Shown one piece after another: positions 53,079 to 62,593 of a stretch of 64,000 nucleotides of DNA; the stretch's first letter is position 1, and every line of letters starts with the position of its first letter. The stretch covers positions 1-64,000 of the forward strand of contig NZ_JAABNP010000033.1 of the NCBI RefSeq assembly GCF_009928485.1, read 5' to 3'. The notes under the pieces were generated by a model. It was not told the DNA's origin, ran no database searches, and saw only the letters and a program-made list of their open reading frames with translations. The DNA is from Clostridium sp. C2-6-12 (lineage in GTDB: Bacteria > Bacillota > Clostridia > Clostridiales > Clostridiaceae). Made by a program: the position numbers and the translations under genes.

Positions 53079-53102
53079 CAGTTAGCAGTTAACTGTCAAC
53101 TG
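53079..53102. repeat. CAGTTRR heptamer repeat between argB and argD
   Basis: CAGTTAGCAGTTAACTG then TCAACTG: two head-to-tail CAGTTAR units and their inverted form, almost a palindrome. A related block lies at 53981. Confidence 0.65.
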
Positions 53103-53105
53103 TTT

Positions 53106-53960
53106 TTAATATATTATTGTTCCGATACCTTCTGGCGAGAATAGTTCTAAAAGAAGTGAATGAGGTACACGTCCATCGAGGATAGTTGCTTTTTCAACAC
53201 CCATTCTGATTGCTTCAACGCAACAGTCAATCTTCGGAATCATTCCACCTTTGATTATGCCTTCAAGACATAGTTTAGGTATTTGATGTAATCTTAAGGT
53301 AGTAATTAGAGTAGAAATATCTTTTGGATCTTTCATAACTCCTGGTACGTCAGTAAGTAGTATTAATCTTTCAGCTTTTAGGGCAGCAGCAATTTTTGCT
53401 GCACAAGTATCAGCGTTTATGTTATAGGCTTTATTATCTTCTTCACCTATAGCAACACTACCAACAACAGGTATATATCCTGAATTTATAGTAGTTTTAA
53501 GGATTTCAGTATTTACTTTAGTTATTTCGCCTACATAACCTAAGTCAGCATCTGCCTCTATTTTTTTAGCTTTTAAAAGAGAACCATCCATTCCGCATAA
53601 GCCGATAGCCTTACCGCCAAACTTCTCAATTAAAGAAACTAAATTTTTATTTACTTTTCCGCCTAAGACCATTTGAACTACTTCAATAGTAATGTCATCA
53701 GTATATCTTAAGCCATTAATAAATTCACTTTTGTGATTTAATCTATTTAATAAATCTGAAATATCAGGACCTCCACCATGTACAACAACAGGCTGAATTC
53801 CAACACATTTCATTAAGACAATATCATTTATCACTGTTTCACGAAGTTCTTCACTTACCATTGCATTTCCACCATATTTTACTACGATTGTTTTGCCATA
53901 GTATTTTTGGATATATGGTAAAGCTTGAACTAATATCTCAGCTCTTTCATTATGATTCAA
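53106..53960 (-). CDS. argB: acetylglutamate kinase
   Basis: The 284-residue amino-acid kinase has VVKYGGNAM, VVVHGGGPDIS, LCGMDG, VGSVAIGEEDNKAYNINAD and GGMIPKIDCC. It phosphorylates N-acetylglutamate. The start is placed at TTG 53960, 7 nt after GGGGTG; the GTG at 53975 overlaps that site. The N-terminal helix (NERAEILVQALPYIQKYYG) is of the type linked to arginine feedback inhibition in hexameric enzymes. Inhibition by arginine is an inference. Confidence 0.96.
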   Translation of the reverse strand: MNHNERAEILVQALPYIQKYYGKTIVVKYGGNAMVSEELRETVINDIVLMKCVGIQPVVVHGGGPDISDLLNRLNHKSEFINGLRYTDDITIEVVQMVLGGKVNKNLVSLIEKFGGKAIGLCGMDGSLLKAKKIEADADLGYVGEITKVNTEILKTTINSGYIPVVGSVAIGEEDNKAYNINADTCAAKIAAALKAERLILLTDVPGVMKDPKDISTLITTLRLHQIPKLCLEGIIKGGMIPKIDCCVEAIRMGVEKATILDGRVPHSLLLELFSPEGIGTIIY

Positions 53961-53980
53961 AATAACACACCCCACTTTTT

Positions 53981-54003
53981 CAGTTGGCAGTTAACAGTTA
54001 ACT
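53981..54003. repeat. CAGTTRR heptamer repeat between argJ and argB
   Basis: CAGTTGGCAGTTAACAGTTA then ACTG: three consecutive heptamers (CAGTTGG, CAGTTAA, CAGTTAA). It lies in the 46-bp gap, close to the argJ stop. Confidence 0.7.
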
Positions 54004-54006
54004 GTC

Positions 54007-55230
54007 CTAACTTCTGTAGTCTCCATTTATTTTTACGTATTCATAACTTAGGTCACAGCCCCAAACGTAAGCATCATGATCGCCTAAGAATAAATTCACT
54101 TTAATTACAATTTCATTTTCGCTTAGTACCTTCTTCGCAATATCTTCATCGAAAGATAGAGAGCTACCAGCTTCACAAACTTTTATAGAACCAGCAGAGC
54201 TTTCAAAAGATACATCTACTTTTTCAGGATCAAAATCAATCTTTGCATATCCTAATGCGCAAAGAATTCTTCCCCAGTTTGCATCACTACCAAACATTGC
54301 AGTTTTTACTAAGCTTGAATTAATAACACTCTTTCCTAAAATAACAGCATCTTCTTCAGTTTTTGCTCCTAAAATCTGACACTCTAATAATTTTGTAGCA
54401 CCTTCACCATCTTTGGCAATGTTTTTAGCCATAATTGTATTTAAGTTAGTAAGAACTTGAACAAAAGTATAGTAGTCATCATTTTTTTCTGTTATAGTAG
54501 GATTTTCTGCTAAGCCATTAGCGAGTACTAATATCATATCGTTAGTGCTAGTATCACCATCAACACTAACTCTGTTATAAGTTACAGTAACACTTGATTT
54601 TAATGCTTCATCTAAAAGTTCAGGAGCAATGGAAATGTCAGTTGTAAGGAATGAAAGCATTGTTCCCATATTTGGTTCAATCATTCCAGAACCTTTTGCC
54701 ATTGAGCCTATAGTAACTTTTTTATCTCCTAAATAAAATTCTACAGCTAATTGCTTCTGAAAGGTATCAGTCGTCATAATTGCTAAAGATGCATCGTTAG
54801 AGCCATCTTTTGATAACTTTTCTGTAAGCAATGGAATTCCGCTTTTAACAGCATCTATATTTAGAGGAACCCCAATTACCCCTGTAGATGCAACTAAAAC
54901 ATCATCAGTTTTTAAATTTAATGCCTTAGCTTGAAGAGAAGTCATCTTCTTGGCCTTATTTAATCCGTCATCACCATTACAAGTATTTGCATTACCGCTA
55001 TTAATAATTATTGCTTGTGCTTTTTTGTTAGATAAATGCTCCTTTGTAATATAAATAGGAGCTCCTTTAACCTTATTTTTTGTATACATTCCAGCAGCAG
55101 CTGCTGGTACTTCAGAATATATTAAAGCTAAATCCTTTTTTAAGTTACTTTTCTTTAATCCACAGTGTATACCTGAAGCTAGAAAACCGTTAGGAGCTGT
55201 GACTCCACCATCTATATATTTTATATTCAA
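54007..55230 (-). CDS. argJ: bifunctional ornithine acetyltransferase / N-acetylglutamate synthase
   Basis: About 407 residues. Landmarks are GVTAPNGFLASGIHCGLK, AIIINSGNANTC, AMTTDTFQKQ-type middle, and MAKGSGMIEPNMGTMLSF, where self-cleavage falls before Thr of GTM to give alpha and beta chains. Then come RVSVDGDTSTND and FGSDANWGR. It recycles the acetyl group from acetylornithine to glutamate. The ATG at 55236 is only 2 nt from GGGGG, so the TTG at 55230 (8 nt away) may be the true start. Presence of argJ means the cyclic acetyl route. Confidence 0.95.
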   Translation of the reverse strand: MNIKYIDGGVTAPNGFLASGIHCGLKKSNLKKDLALIYSEVPAAAAGMYTKNKVKGAPIYITKEHLSNKKAQAIIINSGNANTCNGDDGLNKAKKMTSLQAKALNLKTDDVLVASTGVIGVPLNIDAVKSGIPLLTEKLSKDGSNDASLAIMTTDTFQKQLAVEFYLGDKKVTIGSMAKGSGMIEPNMGTMLSFLTTDISIAPELLDEALKSSVTVTYNRVSVDGDTSTNDMILVLANGLAENPTITEKNDDYYTFVQVLTNLNTIMAKNIAKDGEGATKLLECQILGAKTEEDAVILGKSVINSSLVKTAMFGSDANWGRILCALGYAKIDFDPEKVDVSFESSAGSIKVCEAGSSLSFDEDIAKKVLSENEIVIKVNLFLGDHDAYVWGCDLSYEYVKINGDYRS

Positions 55231-55293
55231 AAACATAACCCCCTTTTTTAATGGACATATAAAATAATTTCATTCTTTATATTAAGATTTGCA

Positions 55294-56328
55294 CTAGAAA
55301 GATGGAGCAATTAAGTTCAATCCATCTGTTTCATCAAATCCCAAAATAATATTCATATTTTGAATCGCTTGTCCTGCAGCGCCTTTAATCATATTATCTA
55401 TAGAACTTACAACGATAATTTGATCTTGTCTATGGTTTAAATGTAACGAAATAAAGCAGTCATTTGTTAATCTTACATTTTTTATAGAAGCAGTTTCCCC
55501 AAGTGGTAAGATATTAACAAATGGTTCATCTTTATAAAAATCTACATATAATTTGTGGATTTCTTCAAGATTTACTTTAGCTTTTGGTGCACAATAAATA
55601 GTTGAAAGAATACCTCTATTAATTGGAAGTAAGTGAGGAGTAAAAGTTACACTTACTTTATCCTTTGCCATTTTAGACAAGGTTTCTTCAATTTCAGGAG
55701 TATGTCTATGAGCTCCAACTTTATATGGTGCAAAAGTTTCATTTTCTTCTGGGAAATGAGTATTTAAAGTTAATCCTCTTCCAGCACCTGTAGTTCCAGA
55801 CTTTGAATCACAGATAATACCTTCTAATTTTATTAATGAATTTTTTAGTAGCGGCATTAAGCCTAATTCTATAGTTGTTGGATAACAGCCAGGATTAGCA
55901 ATTAGAGAACATTGCTTAATTTTTTCTCTATTTAATTCTGGAAGTCCATATACACTATTTGAGTGAATTTCTGGTTGTGTAAATTTCTTACCATACCATT
56001 CTTCATATTCAGCTTCATTAGATAATCTAAAATCTGCACCCATATCAATACAAATCTTTTTGTTATCAATTGCTTTTTTGGCTATGTCTTCACTTAATCC
56101 ATGAGGAAGTGCAGTGAAGATTACATCACATTTAGATACAACATCATCTGCGGATTCGCATATTAAACCTGTTTTATTGAAAAAGTTTGTATATACTTTA
56201 CTAATTTCTTGTCCTTCAAATGAAACTGAACTTAAAGCAGCAACTTCAACTTTAGGATGAGATAATAGTAATCTTAAAAGTTCAGCACCAACATATCCAG
56301 TAGCGCCTATTATTCCGACCTTGATCAT
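55294..56328 (-). CDS. argC: N-acetyl-gamma-glutamyl-phosphate reductase
   Basis: The 344-residue enzyme has an NADP fold (IGATGYVGAELLRLL), CDVIFTALPHG and the active-site Cys in ANPGCYPTT (about 149). GTTGAGRGL and APYKVGAHRHTPEIE follow. It reduces N-acetylglutamyl phosphate to the semialdehyde. AAGGAGG lies 9 nt before the ATG. A 203-bp gap with two hairpins separates it from argH, so argCJBDF may be its own operon with a promoter in that gap. Confidence 0.97.
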   Translation of the reverse strand: MIKVGIIGATGYVGAELLRLLLSHPKVEVAALSSVSFEGQEISKVYTNFFNKTGLICESADDVVSKCDVIFTALPHGLSEDIAKKAIDNKKICIDMGADFRLSNEAEYEEWYGKKFTQPEIHSNSVYGLPELNREKIKQCSLIANPGCYPTTIELGLMPLLKNSLIKLEGIICDSKSGTTGAGRGLTLNTHFPEENETFAPYKVGAHRHTPEIEETLSKMAKDKVSVTFTPHLLPINRGILSTIYCAPKAKVNLEEIHKLYVDFYKDEPFVNILPLGETASIKNVRLTNDCFISLHLNHRQDQIIVVSSIDNMIKGAAGQAIQNMNIILGFDETDGLNLIAPSF

Positions 56329-56419
56329 TTAAAAGTGTCCTCCTTAATGTAGTAATATTTATATTATATAATTTGCTTTTGTAAATCTTTTTATATGTAT
56401 AGAGTTTTAGTTAACCTAT

Positions 56420-56521
56420 TTCAATTGTCTATAAAATTTCATAAGAGAAACTTTATATTTTAAATTTCATAGACAATTGAAATTTGTCTTAAAGAAGAAA
56501 CTATACATTTCTTCTTTAAGA
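56420..56521 (-). terminator. two inverted repeats between argH and argC
   Basis: TTTCAATTGTCTAT (from 56420) pairs with ATAGACAATTGAAA (ending 56483). GTCTTAAAGAAGAA (from 56487) pairs with TTCTTCTTTAAGAC (ending 56522), just after the argH stop. Both arms are exact over 14 bp. Neither is followed by a long T run on the minus strand. They are probably a termination or processing point at the argGH end. Confidence 0.55.
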
Positions 56522-56531
56522 CTTATAATTA

Positions 56532-57917
56532 TCATATTTCTTTAGATTTATTTATAAAGTATTCTAATGCAGCAATTTGCATCTTAACTGATTCTGTAGA
56601 AGGTCCACCAATAACTTTACGTTCTTCTACACAAGTTACTAAATCTATTGCATGATATACATCCTCTTCAAAGATAGGGGAGAAGCCTTTAAGTTCTTCA
56701 AGAGTAAGTTCTTCAATCATTATATTTCTCTTAATACATTCAAGAACTATTTCACCAACTACCTCATGAGCATTTCTAAATGCCATTCCTTTTTTAACTA
56801 GGTAATCAGCTAGGTCAGTAGCATTAGTGAAGCCAAGGCCAGCACCTTTTCTCATATTATCCTTTTTAACCTTCATAGTTTTTATCATTCCACAGAAAGT
56901 TTTAAGTGAAAGGGTAACAGTATCTAATCCATCAAAAAGAGCTTCTTTATCTTCCTGCATATCTTTGTTGTATGCAAGAGGAATTCCTTTCATAACAGTA
57001 AGTAAAGTCATAAGGTCTCCGTAAACTCTTCCTGTTTTTCCTCTAACTAATTCTGCAACATCTGGGTTTTTCTTTTGAGGCATTATACTGCTTCCAGTAC
57101 TATAACCATCATCAAGTTCAATAAAACTAAATTCATTTGTACACCAAAGTATAATTTCTTCTGAAAATCTTGATAGATGCATCATTATCATTGAAAGACA
57201 AGAAAGTGTTTCAATAGCATAATCTCTATCAGATACAGAATCTAAACTGTTTAGTGTAACTTTTGAAAAACCAAGGTCACGAGCAACAGCTTCTCTATCT
57301 ATTGGATATGTAGAAGTTGCAAGAGCTCCAGAGCCTAAAGGCATTTCATCAACTCGCTTGTAGCAATCAGAAAGTCTGCCAAAATCTCTTTTTAGCATTT
57401 CAGCGTAAGCTAAAATGTGGTGAGAAAAAGTTATTGGCTGAGCCTTTTGTAAGTGAGTATATCCAGGCATTATAGTATCTATATTTTCCTTTGCTTTTTC
57501 TAAAAGAACGTCTTCTAGTGCTATGATATCTTCTTTTAAAGCCACAATTGCCTTTTTTAAATATAATCTTAAATCTAAAGTTACTTGGTCGTTTCTGCTT
57601 CTTCCAGTGTGAAGCATTTTTCCATTATCCCCAATATAGTAAGTTAATGTACCTTCAATGAAACTGTGTATATCTTCAGCAGTTTCATCAACTTCAATAA
57701 CGCCATTTTCCATTCTCTTTAGTATTTCAAGAAGGCCAGAAGTAATTCTCTCGCTAGCTTCCTTTGGAATTATGTTTTGATTTCCAAGCATGGAAGCATG
57801 AGCAAGACTTCCTTCAATATCTTCTTTATACATTCTAGAATCAACATTTATAGAAGAGTTAAAATCATTAACTAATTTGTCGGTACCTTTTTTGAATCGT
57901 CCGCCCCAAAGCTTCAT
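56532..57917 (-). CDS. argH: argininosuccinate lyase
   Basis: The 461-residue fumarase/aspartase-superfamily enzyme has HTGRSRNDQVTLD, PGYTHLQKAQP and the signature GSSIMPQKKNPD (about 278-289) with the mobile catalytic Ser. It splits argininosuccinate to arginine and fumarate. Its ATG shares one base with the argG stop (TAATG), so translation is coupled. GAGGAG within argG serves as ribosome binding site. Confidence 0.97.
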   Translation of the reverse strand: MKLWGGRFKKGTDKLVNDFNSSINVDSRMYKEDIEGSLAHASMLGNQNIIPKEASERITSGLLEILKRMENGVIEVDETAEDIHSFIEGTLTYYIGDNGKMLHTGRSRNDQVTLDLRLYLKKAIVALKEDIIALEDVLLEKAKENIDTIMPGYTHLQKAQPITFSHHILAYAEMLKRDFGRLSDCYKRVDEMPLGSGALATSTYPIDREAVARDLGFSKVTLNSLDSVSDRDYAIETLSCLSMIMMHLSRFSEEIILWCTNEFSFIELDDGYSTGSSIMPQKKNPDVAELVRGKTGRVYGDLMTLLTVMKGIPLAYNKDMQEDKEALFDGLDTVTLSLKTFCGMIKTMKVKKDNMRKGAGLGFTNATDLADYLVKKGMAFRNAHEVVGEIVLECIKRNIMIEELTLEELKGFSPIFEEDVYHAIDLVTCVEERKVIGGPSTESVKMQIAALEYFINKSKEI

Positions 57918-59140
57918 TATATCTCCTCTTTCTTAATTTTTTCATTCATCTTAGCATTTACAACTGTAGGTAAACCAAACAGATTTATAAATCCAGCTGA
58001 ATCCTTTTGATCGTATACTCCATCTTCTCCAAAAGTTGCATATTCTTCACTATATAATGAGTAAGGTGAAGTCATACCAGCATTTACAATATTTCCTTTG
58101 TATAATTTTAATTTGATTTCTCCTGTAACTGTTTCTTGAGTCTTTTTAACAAATTCATATAATGCTTCTCTAAGTGGAGTAAACCATTGTCCGTTATATA
58201 CTATATCAGCAAATTTTAATGCTACTTGTTCTTTATAGTGAGATGTTTCCTTATCTAAGCAAAGTTCTTCCAAATCTTTATGAGCTTTGTAAAGAATAGT
58301 TCCACCTGGAGTTTCATAAACACCTCTTGATTTCATACCAACAAGTCTATTTTCCACCATGTCAGTAATACCAATAGCATTTTCTCCACCAATTTTATTT
58401 AATTCATCTAATAATTCAACGCTGTTCATCTTTTTGCCATTTAAAGCAACTGCAATACCTTTTTCGAAAGTTAATGTAATGTAAGTAGCTTCATTTGGAG
58501 CAGCTTCAAGTGTTTTACAAAGTTCTAAAATCTTATCATATTTAGGTTCATTTTCAGGGAATTCTAAATCTAGACCTTCATGACTTAAATGCCAAATGTT
58601 TTTATCTTTACTGTAGTTTGTTTCACGATTAATTTTTAATGGAATATTTTTTGCTTCTGCATAATCTATTTCATCTTCTCTTGATTTAATATCCCAAATT
58701 CTCCAAGGAGCTATTATTGGCATTTCTGGAGCAAATGCTTTAACTGCCATTTCAAATCTTACTTGGTCATTTCCTTTACCAGTACAACCATGACATATTG
58801 CATCAGCACCTTCTTTTTTTGCAATTTCAACTAATCTCTTTCCGATCAATGGTCTAGCAAATGAAGTACCTAATAAATATTTTCCTTCATATATAGCACC
58901 TGCTTGAATAGTAGGGAAGATGTAATCATCAACGAACTCTTGAGTTAAATCTTCAATATATAATTTTGATGCTCCTGTTTTGATTGCTTTTTCTTCTAAG
59001 CCATCAAGTTCATCCTTTTGACCTACATTTCCGCAAACTGCTATTACTTCACATCCGTAATTTTCCTTTAACCATGGAATAATAATTGATGTATCAAGTC
59101 CTCCCGAATATGCTAAAACCACTTTATTATACTTTGCCAT
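57917..59140 (-). CDS. argG: argininosuccinate synthase
   Basis: The 407-residue enzyme has the ATP loop AYSGGLDTS (about 8-16), CHGCTGKGNDQVRFE (about 117) and WRIWDIKSREDEIDYA. It joins citrulline and aspartate using ATP. GAGGAGGG 8 nt before the ATG sets the start. It heads the arg run; a consensus-like promoter lies 70 bp upstream and ARG-box-like palindromes lie beyond it. Confidence 0.97.
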   Translation of the reverse strand: MAKYNKVVLAYSGGLDTSIIIPWLKENYGCEVIAVCGNVGQKDELDGLEEKAIKTGASKLYIEDLTQEFVDDYIFPTIQAGAIYEGKYLLGTSFARPLIGKRLVEIAKKEGADAICHGCTGKGNDQVRFEMAVKAFAPEMPIIAPWRIWDIKSREDEIDYAEAKNIPLKINRETNYSKDKNIWHLSHEGLDLEFPENEPKYDKILELCKTLEAAPNEATYITLTFEKGIAVALNGKKMNSVELLDELNKIGGENAIGITDMVENRLVGMKSRGVYETPGGTILYKAHKDLEELCLDKETSHYKEQVALKFADIVYNGQWFTPLREALYEFVKKTQETVTGEIKLKLYKGNIVNAGMTSPYSLYSEEYATFGEDGVYDQKDSAGFINLFGLPTVVNAKMNEKIKKEEI

Positions 59141-59210
59141 TTTAAAAGCCCTCCTCGATAATTATATAAATTAAATTAATAAATTTTTCTAAGTTAATTT
59201 GATGTTTATA

Positions 59211-59239
59211 ATTATACAGTTTTGAAATAGAATAATCAA
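59211..59239 (-). promoter_or_regulatory. sigma-A promoter of argGH
   Basis: On the minus strand TTGATT (59239-59234) and TATAAT (59216-59211) are 17 nt apart, about 70 bp before argG. Confidence 0.75.
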
Positions 59240-59256
59240 GTGTTATTAGTAATAAT

Positions 59257-59326
59257 ATTCATAAAAATTAAATAATATACATGAAATTTTAAAAATTATG
59301 CATAAAATATTTAATTTTATGCATAA
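59257..59326. promoter_or_regulatory. ARG-box-like operator cluster upstream of argG
   Basis: TTATGCATAAAAT (59296-59308) and ATTTTATGCATAA (59314-59326) form a perfect palindrome. A second pair with ATTCATAAAAAT and ATACATGAAAT lies at 59257-59287. Both resemble ArgR boxes (CATGAATAAAAAT type). They lie upstream of the promoter, so repression would need looping, or a second promoter. The rest of 59327-59587 is AT-rich with nothing clear. Confidence 0.65.
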
Positions 59327-59587
59327 AGTAGGTTTGAATAAATATATAATTTATACCGCGTTATCGTATATATTTATGCATTTTTAATTGAGATATATGA
59401 AATGTTTTTTGATTGGGTATAAGAAATATTAGTATTTTCAATGGATAATTAAGGCATTAATTTGATGATACTTAAAAGCATATATTAAATATGCAAATTA
59501 AATTTAACATTATTCATTATTAAAGGAAAAAAATATAAAAGATAAATTATATTTAGACAAAAAAAGTTTAATATTATTCATAATATA

Positions 59588-59968
59588 TTAAAGTATATTT
59601 TCAAAATTAGGTAGTTGTAATTTTTTTAGATGATCAGTGTTATGTTTTAATAAATGTAATGAAGTATGGGCTTCAGTTTCATCTTCATGAACTAAATAAG
59701 TAGATAATTTTACAGCTTCATTTAGTAAATTATCAAATTCTTGATGACTTAAATATATAGATGTAACAAAATTTTTTTCTTGGATCGAATTTAATAATTT
59801 AAGAGAGTCAGTATATCCACTTTCAAAATCACCATTTGTTATCTTTATTTCTATATTTTCAGCTTGATTTTTAATATCATCGCATAAATTAAGTACAGAA
59901 TTATTTAAGATGTAAACACATATCATGGTAAATAAAAAGAGAAGTATAGATAAAAAAGCATTTCTCAT
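59588..59968 (-). CDS. DUF4363-family membrane-anchored protein
   Basis: The 126-residue protein has one N-terminal transmembrane helix (about 5-24) and an extracellular helical remainder rich in Leu, Glu and Lys, which fits the DUF4363 family often found with YetF-like proteins. Function is unknown. Its ATG overlaps the stop of the upstream YetF gene by one base, so the two are coupled. The frame ends in a T/A-rich stretch. Confidence 0.8.
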   Translation of the reverse strand: MRNAFLSILLFLFTMICVYILNNSVLNLCDDIKNQAENIEIKITNGDFESGYTDSLKLLNSIQEKNFVTSIYLSHQEFDNLLNEAVKLSTYLVHEDETEAHTSLHLLKHNTDHLKKLQLPNFENIL

Positions 59969-60657
59969 TAAGCATCCCTCTTTTCATATTTATCAAAAAG
60001 TTGAAATTTAAATTTACCTTCTGTATCATATAAAGCTATTAATACGTGTTTTATTGAAGAGATATTATGTTTTTTCAATAAATCAAGTATCCATTGTTCA
60101 TCTTTATCAATAGAAGTTAATGAATTTTTGTTGATTTTTCCATCAGAAATCAATATTTGGGGAAGTTTTACTTCAGCTTTTTGCGTGGAAGCAGAAGATT
60201 TTTTAGAAGAATTATAATCTGCAGGAAGAATCGACATCTGTCCATCATTTTCAAGGATTGCATATTGAATTTCATCTAGATTAAAATAATTAGCAAGCCT
60301 TAATTCCTCAAGTAATTCATCAATATTCAACTGCTGCCTTTTTAAGGTTGAATAATTAATCTTTCCATTATGTATTAAAATACAGGGCTCTCCATCTACA
60401 AATTTTCTTGTCCATTGAAATTTCAAACCTATTTGAGTTAGTACTGTTTTTAAAAACAATAATGTTATTATAGGGATAATTCCTTGTAATAATGGCAATC
60501 TGGTATCTTGCATAGGCAGAGAAGCTAAGTCTGAGATCATAATTGTTATTACAAATTCATATGGTTGAAGCTCTCCTATTTGCCTTTTTCCCATTAATCT
60601 CATTGTTATGACAACTAGTAAATATAAAATTCCAGTTCTAATAGATACTACAAACAT
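59968..60657 (-). CDS. DUF421/YetF-family membrane protein
   Basis: The 229-residue protein has about three helices in residues 1-80 (IRTGILYLLVVITMRLMGKR, ELQPYEFVITIMISDLASLP). A cytoplasmic YetF domain follows, with the usual RKFVDGEPCILIHNGKINY and LRLANYFNLDEIQYAILE segments. The family is linked in Bacillus to spore envelope or stress, but the reaction is unknown. GAGGTGG supports the ATG. It is divergent from the uridine-kinase-like gene. Confidence 0.9.
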   Translation of the reverse strand: MFVVSIRTGILYLLVVITMRLMGKRQIGELQPYEFVITIMISDLASLPMQDTRLPLLQGIIPIITLLFLKTVLTQIGLKFQWTRKFVDGEPCILIHNGKINYSTLKRQQLNIDELLEELRLANYFNLDEIQYAILENDGQMSILPADYNSSKKSSASTQKAEVKLPQILISDGKINKNSLTSIDKDEQWILDLLKKHNISSIKHVLIALYDTEGKFKFQLFDKYEKRDA

Positions 60658-60823
60658 AAAAAAACCACCTCAGAAATTAATATTTGCAAAAATAAAATTA
60701 ATATTCAAAGTAAAAATAGATTTATCCTTTTTAGTAAAATTGTATATAATATACTTGGGGAAGTTAAGAATTCAGAGTTTTGGACTCTATTAAATATAAG
60801 AATTGAGAGGAATGGTTTAATAT

Positions 60824-62485
60824 ATGATTAATGAAGGATCTATACTTAAAAATAAAACAATCAAAGCTAAAAAAGGAATAACATTTTACAATTTAATTCT
60901 TGAATATCATGGTAATAAAGAGAACGTTAAAGATATTGCTATATGTAAGTTAAATGGTAAGTACCATGGGTTGACTGAAGAAATTCAAGAAGATGGAGAA
61001 GTAGAATTAATAGGCTTTGACACAGAGATTGGAATAAAAATTTATACAAGAACCTTGCAATTTATATTTATTAAAGTAGCTCTGGACTTATTTCCACAAG
61101 CTAAAATAACAATAGAGCATGCAATAAGTAAGGCTGTATATGGTGAGATTCATAAAGAAACCCCCTTAAATGAAGAAGAGATTAATAAAATAAAAACAAA
61201 AATGCAAGAAATTATAGATAGAGATGTACCAATAAATAGCATAATTACTTCTAAAGAAAAAGCTATGGAGATATTTAGAGGGTACAAAATGGAGGATAAA
61301 GTAAAGCTATTAAAATATTATAATATAAAAGATGTACACCTTTATGAGCTTGAAGGAAGGTATGATTATTTTTATGGATCAATGGCATATTCTACAGGAG
61401 TAATCAGAACTTTTAATGTATTTCATTATGAATCAGGGTTTATACTACAAAGACCTTTTAAAAAGAATTTATATGAATTACCTCAGTTTAAGGAGCAAAA
61501 GAGCTTAACTAAGATATTTTTGGAAACAGAAAGATGGCTTACTATATTAGGAATTGAAGATGTTGGAACCTTAAATGAAAAAGTTTTAAATAAGGAATTA
61601 AGAAATGTAATAATGGTGTCAGAAGGGCTTCATGAAAAAAAAATAGCCAATATTGCTGATGAAATTTTTAATAAAAAAGATGTAAAGGTAATATTAATTG
61701 CAGGCCCGTCTTCCTCAGGGAAAACAACTTTTGCAAATAGATTGAGTATACAGCTTAGAGTAAATGGATTAATACCTATTCCAGTATCTTTAGATAATTA
61801 TTTTGTTAATAGAATAGATACGCCTAAAGATGAAAATGGTGATTTTGATTATGAGTCAATTAATGCTTTAGATTTAAATTTATTAAACAATAATTTGGAA
61901 AGACTGATGAAAGGTGAAGAAGTTGAACTTCCAATTTATAATTTTAAAACCGGAGAAAAAGAATGGAAGGATTATAGAGTTAAATTACCAGAGAATGGAG
62001 TTTTAATACTTGAAGGAATTCATGGATTAAATCCAAATCTAATTTCAGATGAATTGAATAAAAACGTGTTTAAAATATATATATCAGCATTAACTCAATT
62101 AAACATAGATAATCATAATAGAATTTCTACAACAGATGTTAGAAAAGTGAGAAGAATAGTTAGGGATTCCTTATCAAGGGGATATGGAGCAGAAGACACT
62201 TTAAAAATGTGGAAATCAATAAAAAATGGAGAAAAGAATAATATATTTGTATATCAAGAGCAGGCTGATGTAGCTTTTAATTCCACATTGGTTTATGAAC
62301 TTGGAGTATTGAAGCCATATGCATTAAAGGAATTAAATAAAATAACAGAAGAAAGCCCTGTATATTCAGAGGCTATAAGATTAAAAGCATTTTTGAGCTT
62401 TTTTGAGACAATTGATATTGAAGAGGTTCCTAAAAATTCTTTGTTAAGAGAATTTATTGGTGGATCAGCTTTTTATGAATATTAA
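60824..62485 (+). CDS. uridine kinase-like protein with ThrRS-type N-terminus
   Basis: The 553-residue protein has an N-terminal TGS-like segment (about 1-60) and a threonyl-tRNA-synthetase second-additional-domain-like region (about 70-230). A P-loop kinase of the phosphoribulokinase/uridine kinase family follows (about 285-490), with Walker A AGPSSSGKTTFANRL near 294, then SLDNYFVNR and LEGIHGLNP. This fusion is common in clostridia as a nucleoside kinase; the precise substrate is not proven. GAGAGG lies 12 nt before the ATG, slightly far. It appears monocistronic. Confidence 0.87.
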   Translation: MINEGSILKNKTIKAKKGITFYNLILEYHGNKENVKDIAICKLNGKYHGLTEEIQEDGEVELIGFDTEIGIKIYTRTLQFIFIKVALDLFPQAKITIEHAISKAVYGEIHKETPLNEEEINKIKTKMQEIIDRDVPINSIITSKEKAMEIFRGYKMEDKVKLLKYYNIKDVHLYELEGRYDYFYGSMAYSTGVIRTFNVFHYESGFILQRPFKKNLYELPQFKEQKSLTKIFLETERWLTILGIEDVGTLNEKVLNKELRNVIMVSEGLHEKKIANIADEIFNKKDVKVILIAGPSSSGKTTFANRLSIQLRVNGLIPIPVSLDNYFVNRIDTPKDENGDFDYESINALDLNLLNNNLERLMKGEEVELPIYNFKTGEKEWKDYRVKLPENGVLILEGIHGLNPNLISDELNKNVFKIYISALTQLNIDNHNRISTTDVRKVRRIVRDSLSRGYGAEDTLKMWKSIKNGEKNNIFVYQEQADVAFNSTLVYELGVLKPYALKELNKITEESPVYSEAIRLKAFLSFFETIDIEEVPKNSLLREFIGGSAFYEY

Positions 62486-62593
62486 ATTTTATAGTAGTAT
62501 TTTTTGGCTGATAAAATAACTTGTGTAATTGGTTCATGTTTAACAGTTGATAATGGAAGATTATGAATAATAGTATTATAAAATAATTTATGG

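Noticed and set aside
53079..54003. CRISPR-like array in the arg genes
   Set aside because: The repeats are only 7 bp, directly adjacent, with no spacers and no cas genes.
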